A stretch of 64,000 bases of DNA from Streptomyces sp. STR69. Lineage in GTDB: Bacteria > Actinomycetota > Actinomycetes > Streptomycetales > Streptomycetaceae. The notes under the pieces were generated by a model that was given only the letters and a program-made list of their open reading frames with translations, was not told the DNA's origin and searched no databases. The stretch spans positions 1-64,000 of the forward strand of contig NZ_JALJRY010000040.1 of NCBI RefSeq assembly GCF_024519455.1, read 5' to 3'. Below are positions 16,813-25,530 of this stretch, piece after piece. Each line of letters begins with the position of its first letter. Position 1 is the stretch's first letter. A program made the position numbers and the translations under genes.

Positions 16813-17619
16813 TCAGTTGAAGAGTCTTTCAAGGACCTCGGCGATTCCGTCGTCCTCGTTCGACTTTGTCACCTCGTCCGCCACCGCCTTGAGTTCGGGG
16901 TGGGCGTTGGCCATCGCCACCCCATGTGCCGCCCAGTCGAACATCGGGATGTCGTTCGGCATGTCGCCGAAGGCGATGGTGTCGGCGGGGTGCAGACCGA
17001 GGTGTTGGGCGGCCAGGGCCAGGCCTGTCGCCTTGGTGATGCCGAGTGGCTGGAGTTCGACGGTGCCGGGGCCCGACATGGTGACCGAGGCCAGTGAACC
17101 GACCACCGAGCGCGCCGTGGACGCCAACTCGTCGTCCTCCAGGGCCGGGTGACGGAGCAACACCTTGCTGATCGGTTCGGACCACAAGTCGTCGCGCCTG
17201 CCCACCCGCACCGCGGGGAGCGTGGGGTGCGGCATCAAGTAGCCGGGCTCGATCAGTGTGAGGCCGTCCACTCCGTCCTGGTCCACCGCCGCGTACACCT
17301 GGCCCACTTCCGCCTCGATCTTGCCGAGTGCGGTCTCCGCCAACTCCCTGTCCAGGGTGACCGACCAGAGCAGACGGTCCGCGCCGGCGTCGTACAACTG
17401 CGCGCCCTGTCCGCACACCGCGAGCCCCCTGCTGCCGAGGTCTTCGAGCAGCGGGCGCACCCTCGGGGCGGGCCGGCCGGTGACGACGAGATGCCGGGCG
17501 CCGGCCGCCGTCACCCTCGCGAGTGCGATGCGGGACCGGTCGGAGAGCGTGTCGTCGCCGCGCAGCAGCGTTCCGTCCAGGTCGGTGGCGATCAGTGCAT
17601 ATGCGAGGGGTGCGGCCAT
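16813..17619 (-). CDS. Cof-type HAD-superfamily phosphatase
   Basis: A 268-residue HAD hydrolase of subfamily IIB. Motif I is DLDGTLL with nucleophile Asp13 and general acid Asp15. Motif II is VVTGR, motif III the Lys in GITKATGL, and motif IV GDMPNDIPMF. The alpha/beta cap sits between motifs II and III. The family dephosphorylates sugar phosphates, nucleotides or PLP; the substrate here cannot be told. It lies on the same strand as, and downstream of, the LacI gene with a 106-bp gap. Confidence 0.9.
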   Translation of the reverse strand: MAAPLAYALIATDLDGTLLRGDDTLSDRSRIALARVTAAGARHLVVTGRPAPRVRPLLEDLGSRGLAVCGQGAQLYDAGADRLLWSVTLDRELAETALGKIEAEVGQVYAAVDQDGVDGLTLIEPGYLMPHPTLPAVRVGRRDDLWSEPISKVLLRHPALEDDELASTARSVVGSLASVTMSGPGTVELQPLGITKATGLALAAQHLGLHPADTIAFGDMPNDIPMFDWAAHGVAMANAHPELKAVADEVTKSNEDDGIAEVLERLFN

Positions 17620-17725
17620 GATCAGAGAATACGGATGGAACGCCCCACCGACTCGACACGAACCGGACGGCTGCTGCCTTCACATACGTCTACCCGCGTT
17701 CCGGTTGGTTTGACAGTTACGGCGG

Positions 17726-18754
17726 TTATGCCGACTCCCGGATCACCAGTTCGGTGGGCAGGATCACGCCCGCCGTGTCCTCGCCGGCGATCTGCGCGAG
17801 CAGCATGCGGACCATCTCGGCGCTGATGCGGTCGTAGGGCTGGCGCATGGTCGTGAGGGCGGGGGTGATCGCCGTGGCCGCCGCCGAGTCGTCGAAGCCT
17901 CCGACAGCGATGTCATCCGGGACCGAACGGCCGGATTGCTGAAGGGTGTTGACGACTCCCAGGGCCATCAGGTCCGAGGCTACGAACACCGCGTCTATGT
18001 CGGGGGCCTGTGTGAGGAGTCTGCGGGCTGCCTCCTCGCCTCCCGTGCGGCGGTAGTCGCCCTCCACGACGAGGGTCGGGTCGTGCGGGAGGCCTGCCTC
18101 GGTGAGGACGTCCCGATAGCCGGCCAGGCGGTCGGGGCCGCCGGGGGCGTCGAGCGGGCCGGTGACCATGGCGATGCGGCGTCTGCCCCGGGAGATGAGG
18201 TGGCGGACCATCTCCTGGGCGCCGTCGCGGTCGGCGGCGGCCACGTAGCTGTACTTGGAGGCGGGGCCGAGCGGTTTGCCGCAGGCCACCAACGGGATGC
18301 CCGCGTGGCGGAGTTCGGCCGCCACCGGGTCGCCGCTGTGGTTGGAGACGAGGAGGACGCCGTCCACGTGGCCCGAGGTGATGTAGCGGGTGAGGCGGCG
18401 GCGGTCGTCCTTGGAGGAGGCCAGCATCAGGAGCAGGGGGATGTCGTGGCGGGCCAGGTGTTCGGTGCAACCCCGCAGCAGGACATTGAAGTTGGGGTCC
18501 TCGAAGAACTTCTCCTGCGGTTCGGTGAGGAGGAACGCCACCGAGTCCGACCGTCCGGTGCTCAGGGAGCGGGCGTGCCGGTTGACGACGTAGCCCGTCT
18601 TCCTGATCGCCGTCTCCACGGCGGTGCGGGCGGCCGGTGAGACGTAGTGGCCGCCGTTGAGGAACCGGGAGACGGTCCCCCGCGAGACGCCTGCCTCCCG
18701 GGCCACGTCGTGGATGGTGGGCGGTTTGCGGCGTCCGTTCGGACTGGTGGTCAT
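17726..18754 (-). CDS. LacI-family repressor of the galactan locus
   Basis: A 342-residue regulator. The helix-turn-helix and hinge (TIHDVAREAGVSRGTVSRFLNG, about residues 13-34, then VETAIRKTGYVVNRHARSL) are followed by a periplasmic-binding-protein-like effector domain. It is the last gene of the binding-protein/permease/permease/regulator run, 50 bp after the second permease. The natural targets are the paired palindromes at 22035 and 22134, which have the central CG typical of LacI operators. Effector is probably a galactose-containing oligosaccharide. Confidence 0.92.
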   Translation of the reverse strand: MTTSPNGRRKPPTIHDVAREAGVSRGTVSRFLNGGHYVSPAARTAVETAIRKTGYVVNRHARSLSTGRSDSVAFLLTEPQEKFFEDPNFNVLLRGCTEHLARHDIPLLLMLASSKDDRRRLTRYITSGHVDGVLLVSNHSGDPVAAELRHAGIPLVACGKPLGPASKYSYVAAADRDGAQEMVRHLISRGRRRIAMVTGPLDAPGGPDRLAGYRDVLTEAGLPHDPTLVVEGDYRRTGGEEAARRLLTQAPDIDAVFVASDLMALGVVNTLQQSGRSVPDDIAVGGFDDSAAATAITPALTTMRQPYDRISAEMVRMLLAQIAGEDTAGVILPTELVIRESA

Positions 18755-18804
18755 GTTCCTCGTTCTGCCGGTTCAGTGGGGGGAGTTGGAGCGCGGTACC
18801 TGTC

Positions 18805-19683
18805 TCACGCCTTGACCGAGCCGCTCAGCAGGTCCAGCGACCAGAAGCGCTGGATCACCAGGAAGAGCGCGATCAGCGGCAGGATCGCGAGGAAGCAGCC
18901 CATGATGACCAGGGTGTAGAGGGCGGGTTGGGAGGCGCCCTGGTTGAGCAGGGTGTAAAGGCCCAGTGTGATCGGGAACTTGGTGTCGTCCGCGAGCATC
19001 ACGTACGGCAGCAGGAAGTTGTTCCAGATGCCGACGAACTGGAACAGGAACACCGTGATGAGCCCCGGCATCATCATCGGCACCGCGATCCGCGAGAAGA
19101 TCCGCCACTCGCTCGCGCCGTCCATGCGGGCGGCTTCGAGGAGTTCGGCGGGCACCGAGGCCGCCGCGTAGATCCGGACGAGGTAGACGCCGTAGGGGGA
19201 GAGGATCGACGGGAGGAGCATCGACCAGTACGAGTCGGCCAGGCCCAGCTTGGAGAGGAGCAGGTACTGCGGGACCGTCAGGACGATGCTGGGGACCAGG
19301 ACGCCGGCCAGCATCAGCTTGAAGACGAACTCCCGCCCCTTGAAGGCGAATCGGCCCAGTGCGTAGCCGCCGGCGGCCGAGACCGCGGCGGAGAGCAGGG
19401 CGCCGCCGCCCGCGTAGAAGAGGGAGTTGACCATCCACTGCCAGTAGATGCCGTCCCGGTAGGAGCTCAACTCCTTGAGGTTGTCGAGGAATCCGGTGCC
19501 GGGGGCGAAGGTGAAGGTGGAGAAAAGTTCGCCGTGGCCCTTGCTGGCCGCGATGACCACCCAGGCCACGGGGATCAGGCAGTAGAGCGAGCCGAGGATG
19601 AGCACCAGGGTCGGCACCCAGGCGGTGCGCTTCGGCTTGCTGAGGCCCTGGTCGGCGTCGGCGGTGAGGGTGAGGGGGGTCAT
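18805..19683 (-). CDS. Sugar ABC transporter permease (MalG-type)
   Basis: A 292-residue permease with six membrane segments. The EAA loop is ELLEAARMDGASEWRIFSRIAVPMMMPG, the MalG-type signature of carbohydrate importers. It overlaps the upstream permease by ATGA, and the start ATG is at 19681-19683. It pairs with the MalF-type permease and binding lipoprotein. No ATPase is encoded here, so a shared MsiK-type ATPase elsewhere is expected, as is usual in Streptomyces. Confidence 0.92.
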   Translation of the reverse strand: MTPLTLTADADQGLSKPKRTAWVPTLVLILGSLYCLIPVAWVVIAASKGHGELFSTFTFAPGTGFLDNLKELSSYRDGIYWQWMVNSLFYAGGGALLSAAVSAAGGYALGRFAFKGREFVFKLMLAGVLVPSIVLTVPQYLLLSKLGLADSYWSMLLPSILSPYGVYLVRIYAAASVPAELLEAARMDGASEWRIFSRIAVPMMMPGLITVFLFQFVGIWNNFLLPYVMLADDTKFPITLGLYTLLNQGASQPALYTLVIMGCFLAILPLIALFLVIQRFWSLDLLSGSVKA

Positions 19684-20669
19684 GCCCGGTCCTCCCGGGT
19701 GTAGCGGTCGGAGACGCGCAGCAGGGTGAAGGAGAGTGCGAAGGTCGCCAGGGCCAGCACCACGGCGGTGGCGGAGGCGCCGTAGATGTCCGACCGGAGG
19801 AAGGCGGCGTCGTAGATGGCCATCAGCGGACTCCAGGAACCGGAGATGCCGTTGGTCAGCGGCTTGAGCGCCATGGGCTCGGTGAAGACCTGGAGCGTGG
19901 CGATGACCGAGAAGAAGAACGTGAGCACGAGGGACGGCATCACGATCGGGATCTTGATCCGCAGCGCGATCTTCAGGTCGGAGGCGCCGTCGATGCGGGC
20001 GGCCTCGTAGATCTCCTGCGGGATCGAGCGCAGGGCCGTGTAGATGACGATCATGTTGAAGCCGGTGCCGCCCCACACCGCGATGTTCGCGAAGGACAGG
20101 TACAGGTTGCCGCCGTCGAACAGGTCAGGCTGCGGGAGGTTGAACTCGCGCAGGATGTAGTAGAAGGGGCTGACCGTCGGGAGGTAGAGGAAGCCCCACA
20201 TGAGGGCGGCGATGATGCCGGGGACGGCGTACGGCAGGAAGATCGCCAGCCGGGCGAACTTGGCGCTGCGGGCCTGCGGGGTGTCCAGCATCAGCGCAAA
20301 GACCAGGGCCAGACCGAGCATCGTGGGGATGACGATCAGGCCGTAGCCGAAGGCGCGCAGGACGCTGTGGCCGAACTCGGAGTCGTTCAGGACGTCGGTG
20401 TAGTTGCCGATGCCGTTCCACACCTGCTGACGGGCGCCCTTGCCGAGGCCGATGCCCTTGACCTGGACCTTGTGGAGACTGAGCCACACCGCGTACCCGA
20501 TCGGTACGACGGTGAAGGCGGCGAACAGGAGCACGGCCGGTACCAGGAACCAGTACGGCGCGCTGCGGCCACGGCGGCGGAGGCGGCGGGGGCGGACGGA
20601 GGTGGCGGTGCCGTCCGCCAAGGGCCCGGCCGTCGTCCGGTCGGAGCCCTTGAGCGGAGTGCTGGTCAT
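19680..20669 (-). CDS. Sugar ABC transporter permease (MalF-type)
   Basis: A 329-residue permease. A basic cytoplasmic N-terminus (RPRRLRRRGRSAPYWF) is followed by about six membrane segments and the EAA loop EIYEAARIDGASDLKIALRIKIPIVMPS. Start and stop overlap by four bases with both neighbours (ATGA at 20666-20669 and 19680-19683). It forms the membrane channel with the MalG-type protein for galacto-oligosaccharide uptake. Confidence 0.92.
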   Translation of the reverse strand: MTSTPLKGSDRTTAGPLADGTATSVRPRRLRRRGRSAPYWFLVPAVLLFAAFTVVPIGYAVWLSLHKVQVKGIGLGKGARQQVWNGIGNYTDVLNDSEFGHSVLRAFGYGLIVIPTMLGLALVFALMLDTPQARSAKFARLAIFLPYAVPGIIAALMWGFLYLPTVSPFYYILREFNLPQPDLFDGGNLYLSFANIAVWGGTGFNMIVIYTALRSIPQEIYEAARIDGASDLKIALRIKIPIVMPSLVLTFFFSVIATLQVFTEPMALKPLTNGISGSWSPLMAIYDAAFLRSDIYGASATAVVLALATFALSFTLLRVSDRYTREDRA

Positions 20670-22000
20670 GCCTCGGTCACCTTGAAGCCCTGCTTCTTCA
20701 TGTCGGTGAAGGTCGCCGACTGCATGGTGGCGAGCGCGGTGTCGAACTGGGCCGCCTTCTTCGCCTTGGTGGCCTTGCCGAACGCGTCGCTGAAGGTGTC
20801 GTAGGCGACCTGGACGTTCGGGCCCCAGGCGGAGGCGGCCGTGGTCGCGGCGATCTTCGCGGCCGTGTCGTAGAAGTCGGTCTGGTTCGGGAAGAACGCG
20901 GGCGGGGTGAGGACCGAGCCGGACTGGCCCTTGGTGGCCGCCGGGTAGATGGCGACCTCCTTGACCAGGGCGGCCAGCGCCTCCGGGTCGGTGTTCAGCC
21001 AGGCCGCGAACTTGGCCGCGGCCTCGGCGTGCTTGGAGTCGGTGGAGACACCGGTGGAGGAACCGCCCCAGCTGCCGGTGACGCTCTCGCCCGCGCTCCA
21101 CTGCGGCAGCGGCGCCATCCGCCATTTGCCCTTGGTGTCGGGGGCGGAGCTGACCAGCACACCGGGCGCCCACACGGCGGAGACCCAGGCGATGTTGGTG
21201 CCCTTGTTCAGCGCGTTGTTCCAAGCCGGCGTGTACATCGGCTGGTTCTCGATCACGCCCTCCTGGACCAGACCGCCCCAGAAGTCCGCGACCTTCTTGG
21301 TGGCCGCGTCGTCGATGCCCACGGTCCACTTGCCGCCGTCGCCCACGGTCCACCACTTGGCACCGGCCTGCTGCGCCAACCCGGCGAACAGACCGGGGTC
21401 GTTGGAGGAGAACGTCGTCAAGTAGGCGTTCGGAAGTGCCTTCTTGGCGGCGCGGGCGGTCTTGGCGAAGTCGTCCCAGGTGGCGGGGACGGTCAGGTTG
21501 TGCTGCTTGAACAGGTCCTCGCGGTAGAAGAACATCAGCGGGCCGGAGTCCTGCGGTATCGCGTACACCGCGTCGGTGCCGAGCGTCACCATGGCCCAAA
21601 GGCCCTCGGCGAACTCGGACTTGGCGGACTTCGCGTACTTCGAGATGTCGGCGAGGACGTCGTTCGACACCAGCGTCGGCAGCGACTGGTACTCGACCTG
21701 GATCAGGTCGGGGGCGTTGCCCGCCTTCTTCGCGGTGATCAGCTTGGAGACGATGTCCTTGCCGGCGGCCTGCTTGGAGACGGTGACCGTGATGTCCGGG
21801 TTCTTCTTGTTCCAGATCGCGGCGACCTTGTCCATGTTCGGCGCCCAGGACCAGTAGGTCAGCTTGACGGGCCCGCTGCTCTTGCCGGAGTCGTCGTCGG
21901 AACCGCCGCAGGCGGCGAGGGTGCCGGTGAGGCCGACAGCTGCTGCCCCGGCAAGGATGCTGCGCCTGCTGAACTGGTGGCGGTGGATCGACATCTTCAT
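20666..22000 (-). CDS. Sugar-binding lipoprotein of the galactan ABC importer
   Basis: A 444-residue extracellular solute-binding protein of the MalE-like family. The N-terminus has a Tat-like SRRSIL followed by a hydrophobic stretch and lipobox LAAC with Cys31. The mature protein has the VKLTYWSWAPNMDKVAAIWNKKNPDITVTV opening, and DSGPLMFFYREDLFKQHNL mid-protein. By synteny with Bacillus GanS it should bind beta-1,4-galacto-oligosaccharides. It is the first gene of the minus-strand operon and is directly under the divergent promoter with operator 1. Confidence 0.9.
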   Translation of the reverse strand: MKMSIHRHQFSRRSILAGAAAVGLTGTLAACGGSDDDSGKSSGPVKLTYWSWAPNMDKVAAIWNKKNPDITVTVSKQAAGKDIVSKLITAKKAGNAPDLIQVEYQSLPTLVSNDVLADISKYAKSAKSEFAEGLWAMVTLGTDAVYAIPQDSGPLMFFYREDLFKQHNLTVPATWDDFAKTARAAKKALPNAYLTTFSSNDPGLFAGLAQQAGAKWWTVGDGGKWTVGIDDAATKKVADFWGGLVQEGVIENQPMYTPAWNNALNKGTNIAWVSAVWAPGVLVSSAPDTKGKWRMAPLPQWSAGESVTGSWGGSSTGVSTDSKHAEAAAKFAAWLNTDPEALAALVKEVAIYPAATKGQSGSVLTPPAFFPNQTDFYDTAAKIAATTAASAWGPNVQVAYDTFSDAFGKATKAKKAAQFDTALATMQSATFTDMKKQGFKVTEA

Positions 22001-22034
22001 CTCCCCTGACTGAGTGCGAGCCTGTCCACGGCTC

Positions 22035-22048
22035 TGTGACCGTGCACA
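22035..22048. promoter_or_regulatory. LacI-type operator 1 (binding-protein side)
   Basis: TGTGACCGTGCACA has outer half-sites TGTG/CACA and a central CG. An almost identical copy in inverted orientation lies at 22134-22147, where 13 of 14 positions agree. It covers the expected start point of the minus-strand operon, 35 bases before the binding-protein start codon. Confidence 0.7.
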
Positions 22049-22098
22049 GTAGAGAATTGTTTCGGACCCTTGTCAATGGGTGTCGCCTGGGGTTACCT
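22048..22098. promoter_or_regulatory. Divergent promoters sharing one -35 region
   Basis: On the minus strand TTGACA (22076-22071), a 17-base spacer and TCTACT (22053-22048) point toward the binding protein. On the plus strand TTGTCA (22070-22075), 17 bases and TTACCT (22093-22098) point toward the GH42 gene. The two -35 boxes are the same seven bases read in both directions, so the two polymerases would exclude each other. The minus-strand promoter is the better match. Confidence 0.5.
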
Positions 22099-22133
22099 AC
22101 TTGTTGCTGATGGGTGCGACCCGCGACCACCTA

Positions 22134-22147
22134 TGTGCACGATCACA
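22134..22147. promoter_or_regulatory. LacI-type operator 2 (beta-galactosidase side)
   Basis: TGTGCACGATCACA is the inverted copy of operator 1. The centres are 99 bp apart, roughly nine helical turns, so one repressor tetramer or two dimers could hold a loop. It lies 30 bases before the GH42 start codon, in the expected leader. Confidence 0.7.
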
Positions 22148-22177
22148 GAAATAGCCATCAACTTCGGGAGCGAACCT

Positions 22178-24178
22178 ATGCCGTCCCCCGCCCCGCACGA
22201 CCGTCTGCCGCTCGCCTTCGGAGGTGACTACAACCCCGAGCAGTGGCCGCGGGAGGTCTGGGAGGAGGACGTACGGCTGATGCGGGAGGCCGGTGTCACG
22301 GCGGTCTCCCTCGGCGTCTTCTCCTGGGCCCGGATGGAACCGCGACCGGGCGAGTACGACTGGGAGTGGCTGGACACGGTGATCGGCCTGCTGCACGGGG
22401 CGGGCATCGCGGTGAACCTCGGCACGCCGACCGTCGTACCGCCCGCGTGGTTCTACCGCGCGCACCCTGACGCGCTACCGGTGACACGCGAGGGCGTGCG
22501 CCTCGCCTTCGGCTCGCGCGGCGCGATCTGCCACTCGAACCCCGACTACCGTGCCGCCGCGGCCACGATCACGCGCGTGCTGGCCGAGCGCTACGGCAGC
22601 CACCCGGCAGTCGTCCTGTGGCACGTCCACAACGAGTACGGCGCCCCGGTGCTCGCCTGCTACTGCGATGTCTGTGCGGCGGCCTTCCGGGGGTGGCTGC
22701 GGGAGCGCTACGACACCCTCGACGCCCTCAACCACGCCTGGGGAACGGCGTTTTGGGGCCAGCAGTACGGCGACTGGGAGGAGATCACCCCGCCGCGCGC
22801 GACCCCGTCCGTATGCAATCCCACCCAGCAACTCGACTACCACCGCTTCGCCGACGCGCAGGCCCGCGCCAACTTCGTGGCCGAACGGGACATCCTGCAC
22901 CGGCTCTCCCCCGGCGTGCCCGTCACCACCAACTTCATGGTCGCGCCGAGCCAGGGCCAGACCGTCGACTACTGGGCCTGGGCGAAGGAGGTCGACCTCG
23001 TCACCAACGACCACTACCTGATGACCGACGGCCGCCGCACCCACGTGAACCTGGCGCTGGCTGCGGACCTGACCCGCTCGGTGGCGGGCGGCGGCCCCTG
23101 GCTGCTCCTGGAACACGCCACGTCCGGGGTCAACTGGCAGCCGTACAACCCCGCGAAGCGCCCCGGCGAGATGGCCCGCAACTCACTCGGGCACGTGGCA
23201 CGGGGCTCCGAGGGCGCGATGTTCTTCCAGTGGCGGCAGTCGCAGTCGGGCGCGGAGAAGTTCCATACGGCGATGCTGGCGAACTCCGGTACGGACAACC
23301 GGGGTTGGCGCGAGGTGACGGACCTGGGCCGACGCATCGCCGGTCTCGCCGATCTGAGGGGTACGCGGACCCGGGGTGACGTGGCGATGGTGTGGTCGTG
23401 GGACTCCTGGTGGGCGCAGAGCCTGGAGTGGCGGCCGAGCCAGGACCTGGACGCGCGGGAGCGGTTGGATTCCTTCTACGAGGCGCTCTACGACCGGCAC
23501 TTGACGGTGGACTTCCTGCCGCCGACGGGGTTGGGGGACCTGGATCCGTCCCGGTATCCGCTGCTGGTGGTACCGCAGTTGTACTCCGCGCCGGCGGGGG
23601 TCGGCGCCGACCTGGAGCGGTACGTGTCGCGGGGCGGGACGGTACTGGTCTCCTTCTTCTCCGGGATCGTCGACGAGAACGACACGCTGCATCCGGGCGC
23701 GTATCCGGGCGCGCTGCGGGACGTACTCGGCCTGACCGTCGAGGAGTTCGACCCGTTGCTGCCGGGTGAGGTGGTGTCGGTCCGGGGGACGGACGGCGCG
23801 CTGTACGAGGCGGATCTGTGGTCCGAGGTCGTGATCCCGGGTGCGGGCTGCGAGACGGTCGCGGTCTTCGCGGACGGTCGTACGGCGGGAGGGGCGGCGC
23901 TGACGCGGCACGCGGTGGGGTCGGGGGCGGCGTGGTACCTGGCGACACGGCTGACGGGTGCCGACCTGGCCGCCGTGGTGGACCTCGCCCTCGCGGACGC
24001 CGGGATCACGCCGGTCGATCTGCCGCGCGATGTCGAACTCGTCGTACGGGAGGGCGAGTCGGGGACGTTCCGCTTCGCGGTGAACCACACCGGGAGCGAG
24101 GTGAAGGTGGTGCTGCCGGACGGAAGTTGGGCGGCGGTACCGGCGGGCGGGGTGGAGGTCTTCCGGGACCCGCGCTGA
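22178..24178 (+). CDS. GH42 beta-galactosidase
   Basis: A 666-residue glycoside hydrolase family 42 enzyme removing terminal beta-galactose from galacto-oligosaccharides. Domains: TIM barrel (about 10-390), trimerisation/glutamine-amidotransferase-like domain (about 390-600) and a small beta domain at the end. The acid/base is Glu153 in HNEYG and the nucleophile Glu312 in LLLEHATSG. Zinc ligands Cys118, Cys161, Cys163 and Cys166 are all kept. No signal peptide, so it acts in the cytoplasm on imported sugars. ATG at 22178 with GGGAG 7 bases upstream is preferred over an in-frame start at 22070, which lies within the promoter. Confidence 0.94.
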   Translation: MPSPAPHDRLPLAFGGDYNPEQWPREVWEEDVRLMREAGVTAVSLGVFSWARMEPRPGEYDWEWLDTVIGLLHGAGIAVNLGTPTVVPPAWFYRAHPDALPVTREGVRLAFGSRGAICHSNPDYRAAAATITRVLAERYGSHPAVVLWHVHNEYGAPVLACYCDVCAAAFRGWLRERYDTLDALNHAWGTAFWGQQYGDWEEITPPRATPSVCNPTQQLDYHRFADAQARANFVAERDILHRLSPGVPVTTNFMVAPSQGQTVDYWAWAKEVDLVTNDHYLMTDGRRTHVNLALAADLTRSVAGGGPWLLLEHATSGVNWQPYNPAKRPGEMARNSLGHVARGSEGAMFFQWRQSQSGAEKFHTAMLANSGTDNRGWREVTDLGRRIAGLADLRGTRTRGDVAMVWSWDSWWAQSLEWRPSQDLDARERLDSFYEALYDRHLTVDFLPPTGLGDLDPSRYPLLVVPQLYSAPAGVGADLERYVSRGGTVLVSFFSGIVDENDTLHPGAYPGALRDVLGLTVEEFDPLLPGEVVSVRGTDGALYEADLWSEVVIPGAGCETVAVFADGRTAGGAALTRHAVGSGAAWYLATRLTGADLAAVVDLALADAGITPVDLPRDVELVVREGESGTFRFAVNHTGSEVKVVLPDGSWAAVPAGGVEVFRDPR

Positions 24179-24247
24179 ACCTCGGCTCAACTCGCTTGTT
24201 TCTTCTGTCTCTTTTGCCTCTAGGGGCACTTACCGAAGGGAAGCTCT

Positions 24248-25402
24248 GTGATGCGCAGACGCAGTGTTCTTACGGCGGCGGGTGCCGCAGCGCTCGCGAT
24301 ACCGGTGCTGGGCGCGGCGCCCGCGGTGGCCGCGACGCCCGCGGACCGGCGCCGGCTGGAGATCCGGGGGATGGACATCTCCTCCCTCCCCAAGGACGAG
24401 GCGTACGGCGCGGTGTATCGCCGAGCGGACGGCCGCAGGGACGACCCGATCCGCATCCTGGCCGACGCGGGCGTCACCCACGCCCGCCTCAAGGTCTGGG
24501 TGAACCCGGCCGACGGCTACAACAACAAGAAGCACATCCTCCCGCTGGCGAAGCGGCTGCGCCGGGCCGGGATCGGCATCTGGGTCGACTTCCACTACTC
24601 CGACACATGGGCGGACCCGTCCCACCAGACCAAGCCGGCGGCCTGGGCGGACCTGGATGTGGCGGGCCTGACGAGGGCGGTCTACGACCACACGGCCGAC
24701 GTGCTGGGCGCGCTGCGCCGCCAGGGCACTCCGGCCGACCTGGTGCAGATCGGCAACGAGATCAACGGCGGCCTGCTCTGGCCCACCGGCAAGAACTGGG
24801 GTGACGACGCCGGGGGTTGGGGCAACCTGACGACATTCCTGAAGGCGGGTCTGACGGCGGCGCGCGACACCACCCCCCGCATCCGCACGATGCTCCACAT
24901 CGCCTCGGGCGGCGACAACGGCACGTCGCGCTGGTGGTACGACAACGTGGTGGCCGACGGCGTCGACTTCGACATCATCGCCCAGTCGTACTACCCGTTC
25001 TGGCACGGCGCCCCGGCGGCTGCGGCGGCCAACTTGGCGGATCTGGCGGCGCGTTACGACAAGCCGGTGCTGATCGCGGAGACGGCGTATCCGTTCACGC
25101 TGGAGAGCGAGGACGCGACGAACGACATCATGTACGACCCCTCGCAGCTGACGGAGGGGTACCCGGCCACCCCGGCGGGGCAGGCGGCGTGGCTGCGCAC
25201 GGTGGCGGACCTGATGGTGGATGTGCCCGGCAACAAGGGCCTGGGCTACTGCTACTGGGAAGGCGTATGGACGTACCGGGCCGGTGACGGCTGGGACCCG
25301 ACCGACCCGACGTCCGGAAACGCGTGGGAGAACCTGGCGCTGTTCGACTTCCAGGACAGGGCACTGCCGGGGTTGAGGACGCTGGGGCGGTACCGGTCGT
25401 AA
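24248..25402 (+). CDS. GH53 secreted endo-beta-1,4-galactanase
   Basis: A 384-residue exported enzyme. The signal peptide has a Tat-like MMRRRSVLTAAGAAAL start and ends near AVAA (residue 29). The catalytic barrel opens with IRGMDISSLP. Acid/base Glu171 is in QIGNEINGG and nucleophile Glu278 in LIAETAYPF. It cuts the galactan side chains of type I arabinogalactan outside the cell, giving oligosaccharides for the ABC importer and GH42. It follows GH42 by 69 bp on the same strand. GTG at 24248 and ATG at 24251 are both possible starts. Confidence 0.94.
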   Translation: MMRRRSVLTAAGAAALAIPVLGAAPAVAATPADRRRLEIRGMDISSLPKDEAYGAVYRRADGRRDDPIRILADAGVTHARLKVWVNPADGYNNKKHILPLAKRLRRAGIGIWVDFHYSDTWADPSHQTKPAAWADLDVAGLTRAVYDHTADVLGALRRQGTPADLVQIGNEINGGLLWPTGKNWGDDAGGWGNLTTFLKAGLTAARDTTPRIRTMLHIASGGDNGTSRWWYDNVVADGVDFDIIAQSYYPFWHGAPAAAAANLADLAARYDKPVLIAETAYPFTLESEDATNDIMYDPSQLTEGYPATPAGQAAWLRTVADLMVDVPGNKGLGYCYWEGVWTYRAGDGWDPTDPTSGNAWENLALFDFQDRALPGLRTLGRYRS

Positions 25403-25530
25403 CACCTCCGCGTGACGAGTCCAACCCGTACGGTGACTGTCCGGTGCTTGTCCAGTGATGTCCGGGCTGTCGACAGGGGCCGTACGGGTAGGGGGCGTTG
25501 CAGCACGGCCGTACGACGGAGGAGCGCGGG

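Noticed and set aside
24245..24259. A third operator-like sequence, TCTGTGATGCGCAGA, at the start of the GH53 gene
   Set aside because: It has only TGTGAT in common with the operator, lacks the central CG and matching right half, and overlaps the start codon, so it is probably chance.
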